21,354 bases of DNA from a virus: positions 1-21,354 of the IMG/VR virus record IMGVR_UViG_3300031708_000015, one strand, 5' to 3'. Both the position numbers and the translations under genes were made by a program. Within the stretch, counting starts at the first letter, position 1. Every line of letters starts with the position of its first letter. This document shows, piece after piece, positions 6,963 to 13,015 of this stretch. The notes under the pieces were generated by a model. The model did no database searches. It was not told the DNA's origin and saw nothing but the letters and a program-made list of their open reading frames with translations.

Positions 6963-7162
6963 ATTATAAAGACCCGACACCAGAAGAATTAAAGTTAATG
7001 CAAGAATTTTCAGAAGTATGCAGTAGAGGAATGGATTTAATAATGAAATGCGAACAAAACATCATGCTCCAACATGCGTCTGCTCGTTTGCAGGAATCTA
7101 TGGGATGGTTTCATAGTTATGTGATTAATGGGGGCAAGTTGTCGAATGAATCTGTTAACTAA
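6959..7162 (+). CDS. Small helical protein, possibly Acb2/Tad1-like
   Basis: A 67-residue helical protein with the layout Thr-Pro-Glu-Glu-Leu at the start of helix one (residues 7-11), a loop near 28-36, then a second helix [19 protein letters not shown] (about 40-58). The heptad pattern and the closing A-x3-L-x2-S/A-M-x-W-x3-V motif resemble the small phage nucleotide sponges of the Acb2/Tad1 type, which bind cyclic nucleotides from CBASS and Thoeris. The resemblance is weak and made by eye, but it lies three genes after a Tad2-like gene in the same coupled operon. It may equally be an unrelated small helical protein. Translation is supported by the ATGA start. Confidence 0.5.
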   Translation: MNYKDPTPEELKLMQEFSEVCSRGMDLIMKCEQNIMLQHASARLQESMGWFHSYVINGGKLSNESVN

Positions 7163-7316
7163 AGTATTTCCCAAGAAAAAATATGTCAGTGAATTTGTCA
7201 AACGCCAGAGAGAATTACAATCAAGAATAGGATATAAGGTTTTATGGCTGTCAAAGCCTGCTGAGAAGTTGGCTGGTATTACCTATGTCAAGAAGTTACA
7301 TGGGGAATTGAAATGA
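7146..7316 (+). CDS. Small basic unknown protein (56 aa)
   Basis: A 56-residue basic protein [17 protein letters not shown]... ending KKLHGELK. I chose ATG 7146 over the in-frame ATG at 7128 because the G-rich stretch 7130-7134 can then serve as a ribosome binding site and overlap with the previous gene is minimal; the longer form would add six residues. Its stop overlaps the next start as ATGA. No domain is recognised, and no membrane segment is present. Confidence 0.5.
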   Translation: MNLLTKVFPKKKYVSEFVKRQRELQSRIGYKVLWLSKPAEKLAGITYVKKLHGELK

Positions 7317-7510
7317 TCTTGCAATTGAATCCCACTATTCCGGTATGGGTAAAAGACATTGGTACAGGACAAGCAATAGGATGGATGGATTATTCAAGCG
7401 AGCATCATTTGCTTTGGGTTATAGCTCTTGATAGTAATGGAGAAATATGGACAATTCCTAATCCTCAGGTAAGATTGCAAAAGAATTTTAGTATGGGAAG
7501 ATGTTTATGA
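7313..7510 (+). CDS. Conserved small phage protein, function unknown
   Basis: A 65-residue, probably all-beta protein with the pattern LNPTIPVWV, a DYSSEHHLLWVIALD segment, EIWTIPNPQVRLQKN and a final MGR. This IP-x-DY-x-EH-x-LLWV-x-W-x-NPxVR-x-QxN pattern recurs in small proteins of many phages of proteobacteria, usually within structural gene clusters, and I recognise it as a conserved but uncharacterised family. Start and stop are both coupled to neighbours by ATGA. The number of Trp residues and the compact size suggest a small folded beta barrel; the role is unknown. Confidence 0.7.
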   Translation: MILQLNPTIPVWVKDIGTGQAIGWMDYSSEHHLLWVIALDSNGEIWTIPNPQVRLQKNFSMGRCL

Positions 7511-8178
7511 CTTTATCGTGTGATCCAGCTCAAGAAACATTGTCAGTCTGCATTCATGGTGCGCCTGTGAAGTTTGGACGATGTCTGCTTTGTAATCCAA
7601 TGGAAAGAAAGACTGTAAATATTGGCGATTTGATAGATGAGTTAATTGCGCTCAGAAATCGCATTGAGGCTTTGCATGAATATAAACTCAGGCAGATTGA
7701 TGATCACAGGAAATTAAATAAATGGCAAGAAGGGATACAAAAACAAATAAATGATGTGATAGGTTTATTTGTTAAGGCTGATTCTGTACTTGAAAATGAC
7801 ATCATAAAATTGCAACAATCCCGTGAAGCGCATTCTAGAAGTAATAAAGATATTTTTGAGAGAATTGATGGGTTAGAAAAGCTTTACTATTCATCAACTG
7901 ACGTTGAACAAGTATTATTGAATAGGATTAATGAATTAGAAGATAAATTGGAAAATATAATTCCACGTGTCTGGAGTGCAGAACAAAAAGGCTGCATTGC
8001 CATGGATGCAATTGAGGGTAATGGAAGATTTAAAGGTAAATCACCTCATAAATGTCCAATTTGTGATGGAAAAGGAAAACTATATCCTGACAAGCCAGAA
8101 ACTGGAATGATTTGGGATTTTAAGGATAATAATCAAGTATGTGATTCATGCCAAGGCAAAGGAATATTATGGGGTTAA
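7507..8178 (+). CDS. Coiled-coil protein with N-terminal and C-terminal zinc motifs
   Basis: A 223-residue protein. The N-terminus has Cys15-x-His17 and Cys26-x2-Cys29, a likely small zinc site. Residues about 35-150 are a long charged helix with coiled-coil character. The C-terminus has Cys183-Pro-x-Cys186 with DGKGKLY and Cys212-x2-Cys215 with QGKGILWG, a DnaJ-like zinc ribbon like the protein encoded at 1384-1587. I chose ATG 7507 because it overlaps the previous stop (ATGA) and has GGGAAG at 7495-7500; an ATG two codons earlier lies inside that site's spacer. Last gene of the accessory block before the leader of the scaffold gene. Function unknown; perhaps an elongated adaptor binding nucleic acid or a chaperone. 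Confidence 0.75.
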   Translation: MTLSCDPAQETLSVCIHGAPVKFGRCLLCNPMERKTVNIGDLIDELIALRNRIEALHEYKLRQIDDHRKLNKWQEGIQKQINDVIGLFVKADSVLENDIIKLQQSREAHSRSNKDIFERIDGLEKLYYSSTDVEQVLLNRINELEDKLENIIPRVWSAEQKGCIAMDAIEGNGRFKGKSPHKCPICDGKGKLYPDKPETGMIWDFKDNNQVCDSCQGKGILWG

Positions 8179-8184
8179 TACCTG

Positions 8185-8214
8185 TTGCATATTTACGCAG
8201 TTAAGCGATAAAAT
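8185..8214 (+). promoter_or_regulatory. Possible promoter of the scaffold-coat unit
   Basis: TTGCAT (8185-8190) and TAAAAT (8209-8214) with an 18-base spacer. The -10 matches five of six consensus bases; the -35 only three of six. Transcription would start near 8221 and give a leader of about 120 bases before the scaffold ATG. Position between the accessory block and the capsid genes supports a role in boosting capsid expression. Confidence 0.35.
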
Positions 8215-8234
8215 ACAGTAAATGCGACTAAGCG

Positions 8235-8342
8235 CTCTAACTTAGAGAAATTCAACCCTTTGCAGGGGAGAAGCTGCAAAGACTTGGCTTCCCAAGAGAA
8301 ACAACACCTAGGCACAGGATTAGTGCTGTAAAAGAGGTGTGA
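8235..8342 (+). promoter_or_regulatory. Structured 5' leader of the scaffold gene with occluded ribosome binding site
   Basis: This non-coding stretch folds into successive stems that can be read directly: CTCT/AGAG (8235-8238 with 8244-8247); an 8-base perfect stem 8258-8265 with 8274-8281 closing the loop GGGAGAAG; a 5-base stem 8283-8287 with 8292-8296 closing CTTC; and a 6-base perfect stem 8304-8309 with 8335-8340 enclosing a smaller hairpin (GCAC 8312-8315 with GTGC 8323-8326). The last stem pairs ACACCT with AGGTGT, which contains the Shine-Dalgarno sequence of the scaffold gene, so translation should be blocked when it forms. P22 scaffold is known to repress its own synthesis after transcription; this leader could serve a similar control here. 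I do not recognise it as a known riboswitch class. Confidence 0.55.
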
Positions 8343-9077
8343 ATGGATAACGAAACTACTACGGGCTTGCAAGAACAGGCTCCTGTTGAACAACAACCAG
8401 TTACACCACAATCTGAACCCGTAACACCAACAGAATCTAAACCTGTTGAAAAGATGTTCCCTCAGTCTCATGTGCAGGCAATCGCCGCAAAAGAGGCGAG
8501 GAAAGCGGAGGAAAGGGCTGAAGCAAGGGTGCGCCAAGAATACGAAAGCAGGATGGCACAATCTCAGCAACAGCAGGCTCCAGGCTTGGGCGGTATGCCA
8601 CAGCAACCATCGCAGGAGGATATCCAGCGATTGATCCGCCAAGAGGCATTCAATATGTCTCGAGAACATCAGGCAAAGCAGATTGAGCATGACTGGATAA
8701 GTTCAATGGATGCTGAAAAGGCGGCTGATCCTGAATTCTCGGATTTATACGATGCAATCGGGATTGAACAGCAACCAGGTCTGATATTGGCAATGTCTGG
8801 AATGGAGAACAAAGCTCAAGTTGTTAAAGACTTGGCAAAAAATCCTTCCAAATATGCAAATATCCTGATGCTTGCAAATGGGAATGCACCGAAATTGGCA
8901 CAGATGGAACTGAATAAATTATCAGCCTCCATTAAAGCCAATCAGGACGCGCTCAAACAGCCTAAAGTAGATGCTCCTCTTACCCATCTCAAAGCCTCCA
9001 ACATTGGCGGGGATGATGGTAACTATGCCACGATGTCTACGACTGATTTCCGAAGTCAGCCTTGGCTTAGAGGATAG
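8343..9077 (+). CDS. Capsid scaffolding protein
   Basis: Internal scaffold that co-assembles with coat protein into the procapsid and leaves before or during DNA packaging. The 244-residue product has a Pro/Gln/Glu-rich disordered N-terminus (about 1-35), a charged helical segment KEARKAEERAEARVRQEYES (about 50-69), a second Gln-rich linker, and a helical C-terminal half ending FRSQPWLRG. Low complexity, high charge, absence of catalytic motifs and position directly before a P22-like coat gene are all typical of scaffolds. Closest analogue by position is P22 gp8. Its ribosome binding site, AGAGGTG, lies in the 3' arm of a leader stem. Identity rests mainly on order and composition, not on a conserved signature. 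Confidence 0.8.
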   Translation: MDNETTTGLQEQAPVEQQPVTPQSEPVTPTESKPVEKMFPQSHVQAIAAKEARKAEERAEARVRQEYESRMAQSQQQQAPGLGGMPQQPSQEDIQRLIRQEAFNMSREHQAKQIEHDWISSMDAEKAADPEFSDLYDAIGIEQQPGLILAMSGMENKAQVVKDLAKNPSKYANILMLANGNAPKLAQMELNKLSASIKANQDALKQPKVDAPLTHLKASNIGGDDGNYATMSTTDFRSQPWLRG

Positions 9078-9093
9078 TTACTAAAAAAGCATC

Positions 9094-9119
9094 ATCTCCA
9101 AAACGGATTTTTTGGAGAT
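9094..9119 (+). promoter_or_regulatory. Perfect 10-bp stem-loop covering the coat gene ribosome binding site
   Basis: The 10-base arm 9094-9103 (ATCTCCAAAA) is exactly complementary to 9110-9119 (TTTTGGAGAT) around the six-base loop CGGATT. The 3' arm contains GGAG (9114-9117), the only good Shine-Dalgarno sequence for the coat start at 9127. It is not a standard terminator, because the T run lies inside the stem. It should limit ribosome entry unless opened by upstream translation, a protein or another RNA. Confidence 0.6.
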
Positions 9120-9126
9120 TAATGAC

Positions 9127-10458
9127 ATGGCAGTTCCGAATAATATTCTACAAACAGTGCAGACTTATCAAAAAGCTGAACTGGCATTTTTATTAAATTC
9201 ATTTTGTGGTATTTCTTTAAGTAACAAGAAATTCCAGAGATTTAACGAGCTGGTCGCAAACTTGGGCGATACAGTGACTTTCGATAGAGGCCCACGTTAT
9301 ATCACTTATAACGGCCTTGTTATCACTCAACAACAATCCCAACAGTTAGTACAAACCCTTAGTGCTTCACAAAGTGCTAACGTATCCGCTGCTTATACAG
9401 ACCAACAGTTCATTTTCCAAGTACGTGATTACATGGATCGCTTTGGTGAAGCAGCAATGAAGGAATTGGGGACCAAGATTGAAACCGATATTTTACGCAA
9501 CTTCATCTCTGGCGTGTATATCAATGACCCGCAAAATCCAAATTATTGCACACAGACTGCTGCTCAAATAAACAACGGTCCGTATCGTTTTTATGGGGAC
9601 GGCGTTACTCAAATTAATTCATTTGGTCAGCTCGCTCAGTCCGTAGCAAATTTTGAAGACTACGGGTGCGCCAAAACCAAGACGATAGGCATCCTGCCAA
9701 CCACCGCTATTCCGCAAATCGTCAATACTGGTTTGCAACAGTTCGCAATGAATCGAAACAATGTAATGGCTAATAGTTGGGAATTGGGCGAATTTGCAGG
9801 AGTCAAATGGTATTCCTCAAACCTCCTTCCAACCCAGACCGCTGGCTATGTTGGTGCTGCTGGCAATCCAAATAACATTATTACGGTCGTATCAGTCAAT
9901 GATAATACTGGCAATAATGTTACCCAGATCACCTTTACTGAGCCACAAGGCTTATCACAGGCAAACCCATTAAATCCGGGCGATTTAGTCCAGTTCAATG
10001 ATGGTGTAAGCGGTTTTACTAACATGCGGTTCCTGACTTATATTGGCCATGTGATTTGCCAACAGCCTGTACAGTTCCGTGTGATTTCATGCACTGCATC
10101 CGTTTCAGGCACATTCACCGCAACCATTCAAACAACGAATGGCGTGGGCTTGGTTTGGGCGCAGAACTTAAACCAGAACTTGAACCAGACCATTCAAGCA
10201 GGCATGACATGTACCGTTCTGCCTTCCCATAAGGCTGGTATCTTAATGTCCGGTGATCAGTTCTATTTGGCTATGCCTCAATTACCTGAACAGGAACCAT
10301 TCCCGACCGTCAATCAACAAGATAAAGACTCAGGGGCTGCAATTCGCCATTACTGGGGCGTACAGTTCGGGCAAAACGTCAGGAGCTACGTGAGAGATTC
10401 TATATGGGGCAGCTCATTGGTTTCTGAAAACTGCATGCGCTTAATATTCCCTATGTAG
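9127..10458 (+). CDS. Major capsid (coat) protein, P22 gp5-like
   Basis: Builds the icosahedral shell with an HK97-type fold. I start it at ATG 9127 (MAVPNNILQTVQTY), preceded at nine bases by GGAG, rather than the earlier in-frame start, which would fall inside the leader hairpin. The product is then 443 residues, close to the 430 of P22 gp5. Family-like features include the N-terminal AELAFLLNSFCGISLSNKKFQRFN, the block GDTVTFDRGPRY, the helical stretch VRDYMDRFGEAAMKELGTKIETDILRN (spine helix region), and the C-terminal YWGVQFGQNVRSYVRDSIWG. It follows the scaffold gene, as in P22. A hairpin follows it. Confidence is high from sequence style and gene order together. Confidence 0.88.
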   Translation: MAVPNNILQTVQTYQKAELAFLLNSFCGISLSNKKFQRFNELVANLGDTVTFDRGPRYITYNGLVITQQQSQQLVQTLSASQSANVSAAYTDQQFIFQVRDYMDRFGEAAMKELGTKIETDILRNFISGVYINDPQNPNYCTQTAAQINNGPYRFYGDGVTQINSFGQLAQSVANFEDYGCAKTKTIGILPTTAIPQIVNTGLQQFAMNRNNVMANSWELGEFAGVKWYSSNLLPTQTAGYVGAAGNPNNIITVVSVNDNTGNNVTQITFTEPQGLSQANPLNPGDLVQFNDGVSGFTNMRFLTYIGHVICQQPVQFRVISCTASVSGTFTATIQTTNGVGLVWAQNLNQNLNQTIQAGMTCTVLPSHKAGILMSGDQFYLAMPQLPEQEPFPTVNQQDKDSGAAIRHYWGVQFGQNVRSYVRDSIWGSSLVSENCMRLIFPM

Positions 10459-10465
10459 TTGACAA

Positions 10466-10487
10466 TCCCCCGTGAAACAACGGGGGA
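10466..10487 (+). terminator. GC-rich hairpin after the coat gene (terminator-like, no U run)
   Basis: TCCCCCGT (10466-10473) pairs perfectly with ACGGGGGA (10480-10487) around the loop GAAACA. It lies eight bases after the coat stop. No T run follows, so it is not a complete intrinsic terminator; it may stabilise the 3' end of coat mRNA or reduce read-through. A smaller GTTC/GAAC hairpin follows at 10491-10504. Confidence 0.4.
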
Positions 10488-10536
10488 AATGTTCCACGTA
10501 GAACGATTGGATAAACGAATTTAAAGGACTACCAAA

Positions 10537-11346
10537 ATGACTCAAATTTATGACCAAGCAGTTCCGATTGTTAACCTGCCATTTTTATATATCAATGGTG
10601 CGATTGCTAGCACTGTTTCTGCCCATACCTCACAGATTTCATTATCTGCTGGTATCATGCGTGATCAATCAAATACCTATGACATGAATATTGGTAATTA
10701 CAATGGCCAGACAAATGCCTCTGCTACAGCAAATGTCGCAACAATCATTAATTGCGCTGTTACTGGCTTTAATGGATTGGATGTAGGCACATTAGGCGCA
10801 TCCAAAGTCTATTATATCTATGTTATTTCCGATCCTGTTAGCGGTAATCCAACGGGTGCGGTGGCCTCCCTAGCCGCGCCTTCCGTTGGCCCACTCATGC
10901 CATTCGGATATAGCGCTTATCGTCATGTCGATTTTGCCGTGACAAGTTCAGGTTCAGTATTCCTTGCTGGTTATACTTCAGGCAATAATAGCAATCGTAA
11001 TTTCTTCTATGACGCGCCAATCTCGGTTGGGACAACTGCAAGTTCTGCATCTTATGCAGCAATTGATCTGACAAAATTTGTACCTCTTGTCAATAACCTT
11101 CCTGTTTATCTGAATGCAAGTATTTCCGGCACTGCTGGCGATACGTTGAAATTGCAACCGGGTAACGCAACAGGTGATGCGGTGACAATTGAGGCTCAAG
11201 TTAACAGCCAAGCGGTTATCCAGCAAGTATTGGTTCTATCTCAAAATACAGTCATCAGTACGGTTAATTCACCTACTATTAATTATAAAAATAGTGGAAC
11301 GGATACCATCGCTATTCTGGTTGGCGGTTTCAATTTTGCTATCTAA
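10537..11346 (+). CDS. Putative virion surface/decoration-type structural protein
   Basis: A 269-residue, Ser/Thr/Gly/Ala/Asn-rich, beta-strand protein with almost no charged residues. It has an N-terminal segment AVPIVNLPFLYINGAI, a middle with FGYSAYRHVDFAVTSSGSVFLAGY, and a C-terminal beta region ending in AILVGGFNFAI. Composition and lack of catalytic motifs are those of virion surface proteins such as head decorations or short fibres. Position directly after the coat gene, with a GGAC ribosome binding site, suggests a head-associated role. I do not recognise a named family. No signal peptide or membrane segment is seen. Confidence 0.6.
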   Translation: MTQIYDQAVPIVNLPFLYINGAIASTVSAHTSQISLSAGIMRDQSNTYDMNIGNYNGQTNASATANVATIINCAVTGFNGLDVGTLGASKVYYIYVISDPVSGNPTGAVASLAAPSVGPLMPFGYSAYRHVDFAVTSSGSVFLAGYTSGNNSNRNFFYDAPISVGTTASSASYAAIDLTKFVPLVNNLPVYLNASISGTAGDTLKLQPGNATGDAVTIEAQVNSQAVIQQVLVLSQNTVISTVNSPTINYKNSGTDTIAILVGGFNFAI

Positions 11347-11365
11347 GTAAGATTGGGGAAGCATT

Positions 11366-12145
11366 ATGTTATATCCTGTCTATGAAAGCGTAGATCAGTA
11401 TCTGGCACAGTCTCCTAATACGAGTACTGTGCCGCCTAATGCTTCTTATCTTGCCTCACAGTTAATCAGCAGGGCATGGAATCTTTCTGGCATCGTCGCA
11501 AGGGAATTTGAAACGGTAAGCGGTCAGGAAGGAAGTGATGGATTATATTTACTTAACGAATTACTTGCTGCTAAATCTTACGACCTTAAATTAATTCCTT
11601 ATTGGGGACGAATAGAATTTAATTTGAAGCAAGGACAAGAGCGTTACTACATACCTAATTTATTTCAGGTTGAAACATTCACTTTTAATATTAGTGAAGT
11701 AAGATTCCCGACATTCAACGCAGGACGAAAACAATATTTTGGTGATGGTCGTGTTGACAACATACAATCACTTCCTTTTGAATGGCATTTGGAAAGAGAA
11801 TTAGACGGATGTTATTTCTATGTTTACTATCTGCCTAACCAACAATATACAGCTAAAATCTCGGGAAAATTTGCATTAACGAATGTTGAATTACAAACTA
11901 ATTTATCTAAATTGTATGATTTATTTTATATTAGTTATCTACGCTATTGTTTAGCTGAATATCAGTGCTTAGAGTACGATATTTCGTTTGCTCCAGATAA
12001 AATGAAAATGAAACAGCAGATGGAGCAAAAACTACTTTATGTTTCTCCACCTGACTTCACGATGAAAAAATTAAGTTTTATGAATACTAATAATCCGTTT
12101 AACTGGGCCCATATCAACATTTCTCCAAGCTGGAATGTTTCATAG
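11366..12145 (+). CDS. Head-tail adaptor, P22 gp4-like tail accessory factor
   Basis: Ring protein that binds beneath the portal after packaging and prepares it for tail attachment. The conserved block LISRAWNLSGIVAREFETVSGQEGSDGLYLLNELLAAKSYDLKLIPYWGRIEF (about 31-83, given here as its landmarks) resembles gp4-type proteins: a Gln-Glu-Gly-Ser-Asp segment after a first helix and a second helix leading into a strand with Tyr-Trp. The C-terminal half adds a beta domain and a helix with PDKMKMKQQMEQKL. At 259 residues it is longer than P22 gp4 (166), like many relatives outside enteric phages. GGGGAAG upstream supports the start. It follows coat and precedes the gp10-like gene, in agreement with P22 order. 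Confidence 0.78.
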   Translation: MLYPVYESVDQYLAQSPNTSTVPPNASYLASQLISRAWNLSGIVAREFETVSGQEGSDGLYLLNELLAAKSYDLKLIPYWGRIEFNLKQGQERYYIPNLFQVETFTFNISEVRFPTFNAGRKQYFGDGRVDNIQSLPFEWHLERELDGCYFYVYYLPNQQYTAKISGKFALTNVELQTNLSKLYDLFYISYLRYCLAEYQCLEYDISFAPDKMKMKQQMEQKLLYVSPPDFTMKKLSFMNTNNPFNWAHINISPSWNVS

Positions 12146-12191
12146 TTTAAATTTATTTAATAATTAGTTACCAACAACAAGGAGCGTTATC

Positions 12192-13001
12192 ATGGTTACT
12201 TCAATCACGCAAGAACAGGGTTATACTGGCTTAAATTTAAAAATTCCCCGTATTGTTACTACTGCTACACTTGTCCAAGTCACTGCTGTTGGATGGTATA
12301 ACAATACTCAAGTATCAAGTGGTCAACCCGGATTAAATCCACAAGATTTAGTCGCTATTTGTTATAGCTATGGTGCATCTGGCGAAAATACTGAATTATT
12401 CAAGGTCAGTATTGCAAATGGTGTCGTGACATTATCCCTTGATGCATCCGGCGTGATATTGCCTGTAGTGTCAGGCCATTTTGCTAATTTTTCTGGGACA
12501 ACAGGATTAATTGCTGATGATGGATATTTACCATCCAATGCTTCGTTGACAAACGTTGTCATGCAAGATGCTGCTTCTGTCAGTGGAAATATTCCGAAAT
12601 ATAATGATGTGAATGGGACATTGATTGATAGCGGATTAGCAGAAAGTAATATTGTTGCAAAAAATGCGGTTAATACATTTAGTGGCGTAGGCTCCATCAT
12701 CCTTCCTAAAATAAATGGAACAGAAGCATCCAATGCGGTGACTGCAAGCGGTGTGGCTGGCGTCATTACGACATCATCATTAAGCACGGCTGGTGGTGGT
12801 TCTTATGCGATTACTTGGACAAATACAGTAATGACAGCGACATCTGTTGTATTGCTTACTATCGCAGGCGGTACAAATACGACTGAAAATATTACTTTGA
12901 AAATTGTTCCGGGCGCAGGATCAGGGACCTTAACTATTTACAACAACACGGTAGCCACGGCGCTTAACGGTACTATATTTATTAGTTATCTTGTTATTTA
13001 A
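12192..13001 (+). CDS. Fibre-like virion protein
   Basis: A 269-residue Ser/Thr/Gly/Val-rich beta protein. The middle contains ASVSGNIPKYNDVNGTLIDSGL, a segment typical of phage fibres and appendages where Gly-Asn-x-Pro-Lys-x-Asp/Asn and Gly-x-Leu-x-Asp-Ser-Gly are repeatedly found. The C-terminus (about 190-269) is a beta domain with YAITWTNTVMTATSVVLL, a Pro-Gly-Ala-Gly-Ser-Gly turn and a final NGTIFISYLVI, resembling C-terminal domains of trimeric fibre proteins. AAGGAG upstream gives a strong start. It lies between the gp4-like and gp10-like genes, which are adjacent in P22, so it is an extra virion protein probably attached to the neck or tail. The role in host binding is inferred. Confidence 0.6.
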   Translation: MVTSITQEQGYTGLNLKIPRIVTTATLVQVTAVGWYNNTQVSSGQPGLNPQDLVAICYSYGASGENTELFKVSIANGVVTLSLDASGVILPVVSGHFANFSGTTGLIADDGYLPSNASLTNVVMQDAASVSGNIPKYNDVNGTLIDSGLAESNIVAKNAVNTFSGVGSIILPKINGTEASNAVTASGVAGVITTSSLSTAGGGSYAITWTNTVMTATSVVLLTIAGGTNTTENITLKIVPGAGSGTLTIYNNTVATALNGTIFISYLVI

Positions 13002-13015
13002 GCAAGGATCGTTTC

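Noticed and set aside
8221-8342. Leader considered as a tRNA or self-cleaving ribozyme.
   Set aside because: There is no acceptor stem or T-loop arrangement, and the hammerhead core sequences are not present.
8193-8690. 165-residue open frame on the minus strand opposite the leader and scaffold gene.
   Set aside because: Cys/Leu/Phe/Arg-rich composition is the mirror of the Gln/Glu-rich scaffold codons, and it lies against a well-supported gene and a structured leader on the plus strand.
10459-10464. Perfect TTGACA hexamer after the coat gene, considered as a promoter.
   Set aside because: No acceptable -10 at 15-19 bases; that position is the G-rich arm of the hairpin.
12368-12787. 139-residue open frame on the minus strand inside the fibre-like gene.
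   Set aside because: It is the complement of Ser/Thr/Asn/Val-rich codons with no independent motif; the plus-strand gene has a strong ribosome binding site and family-like segments.
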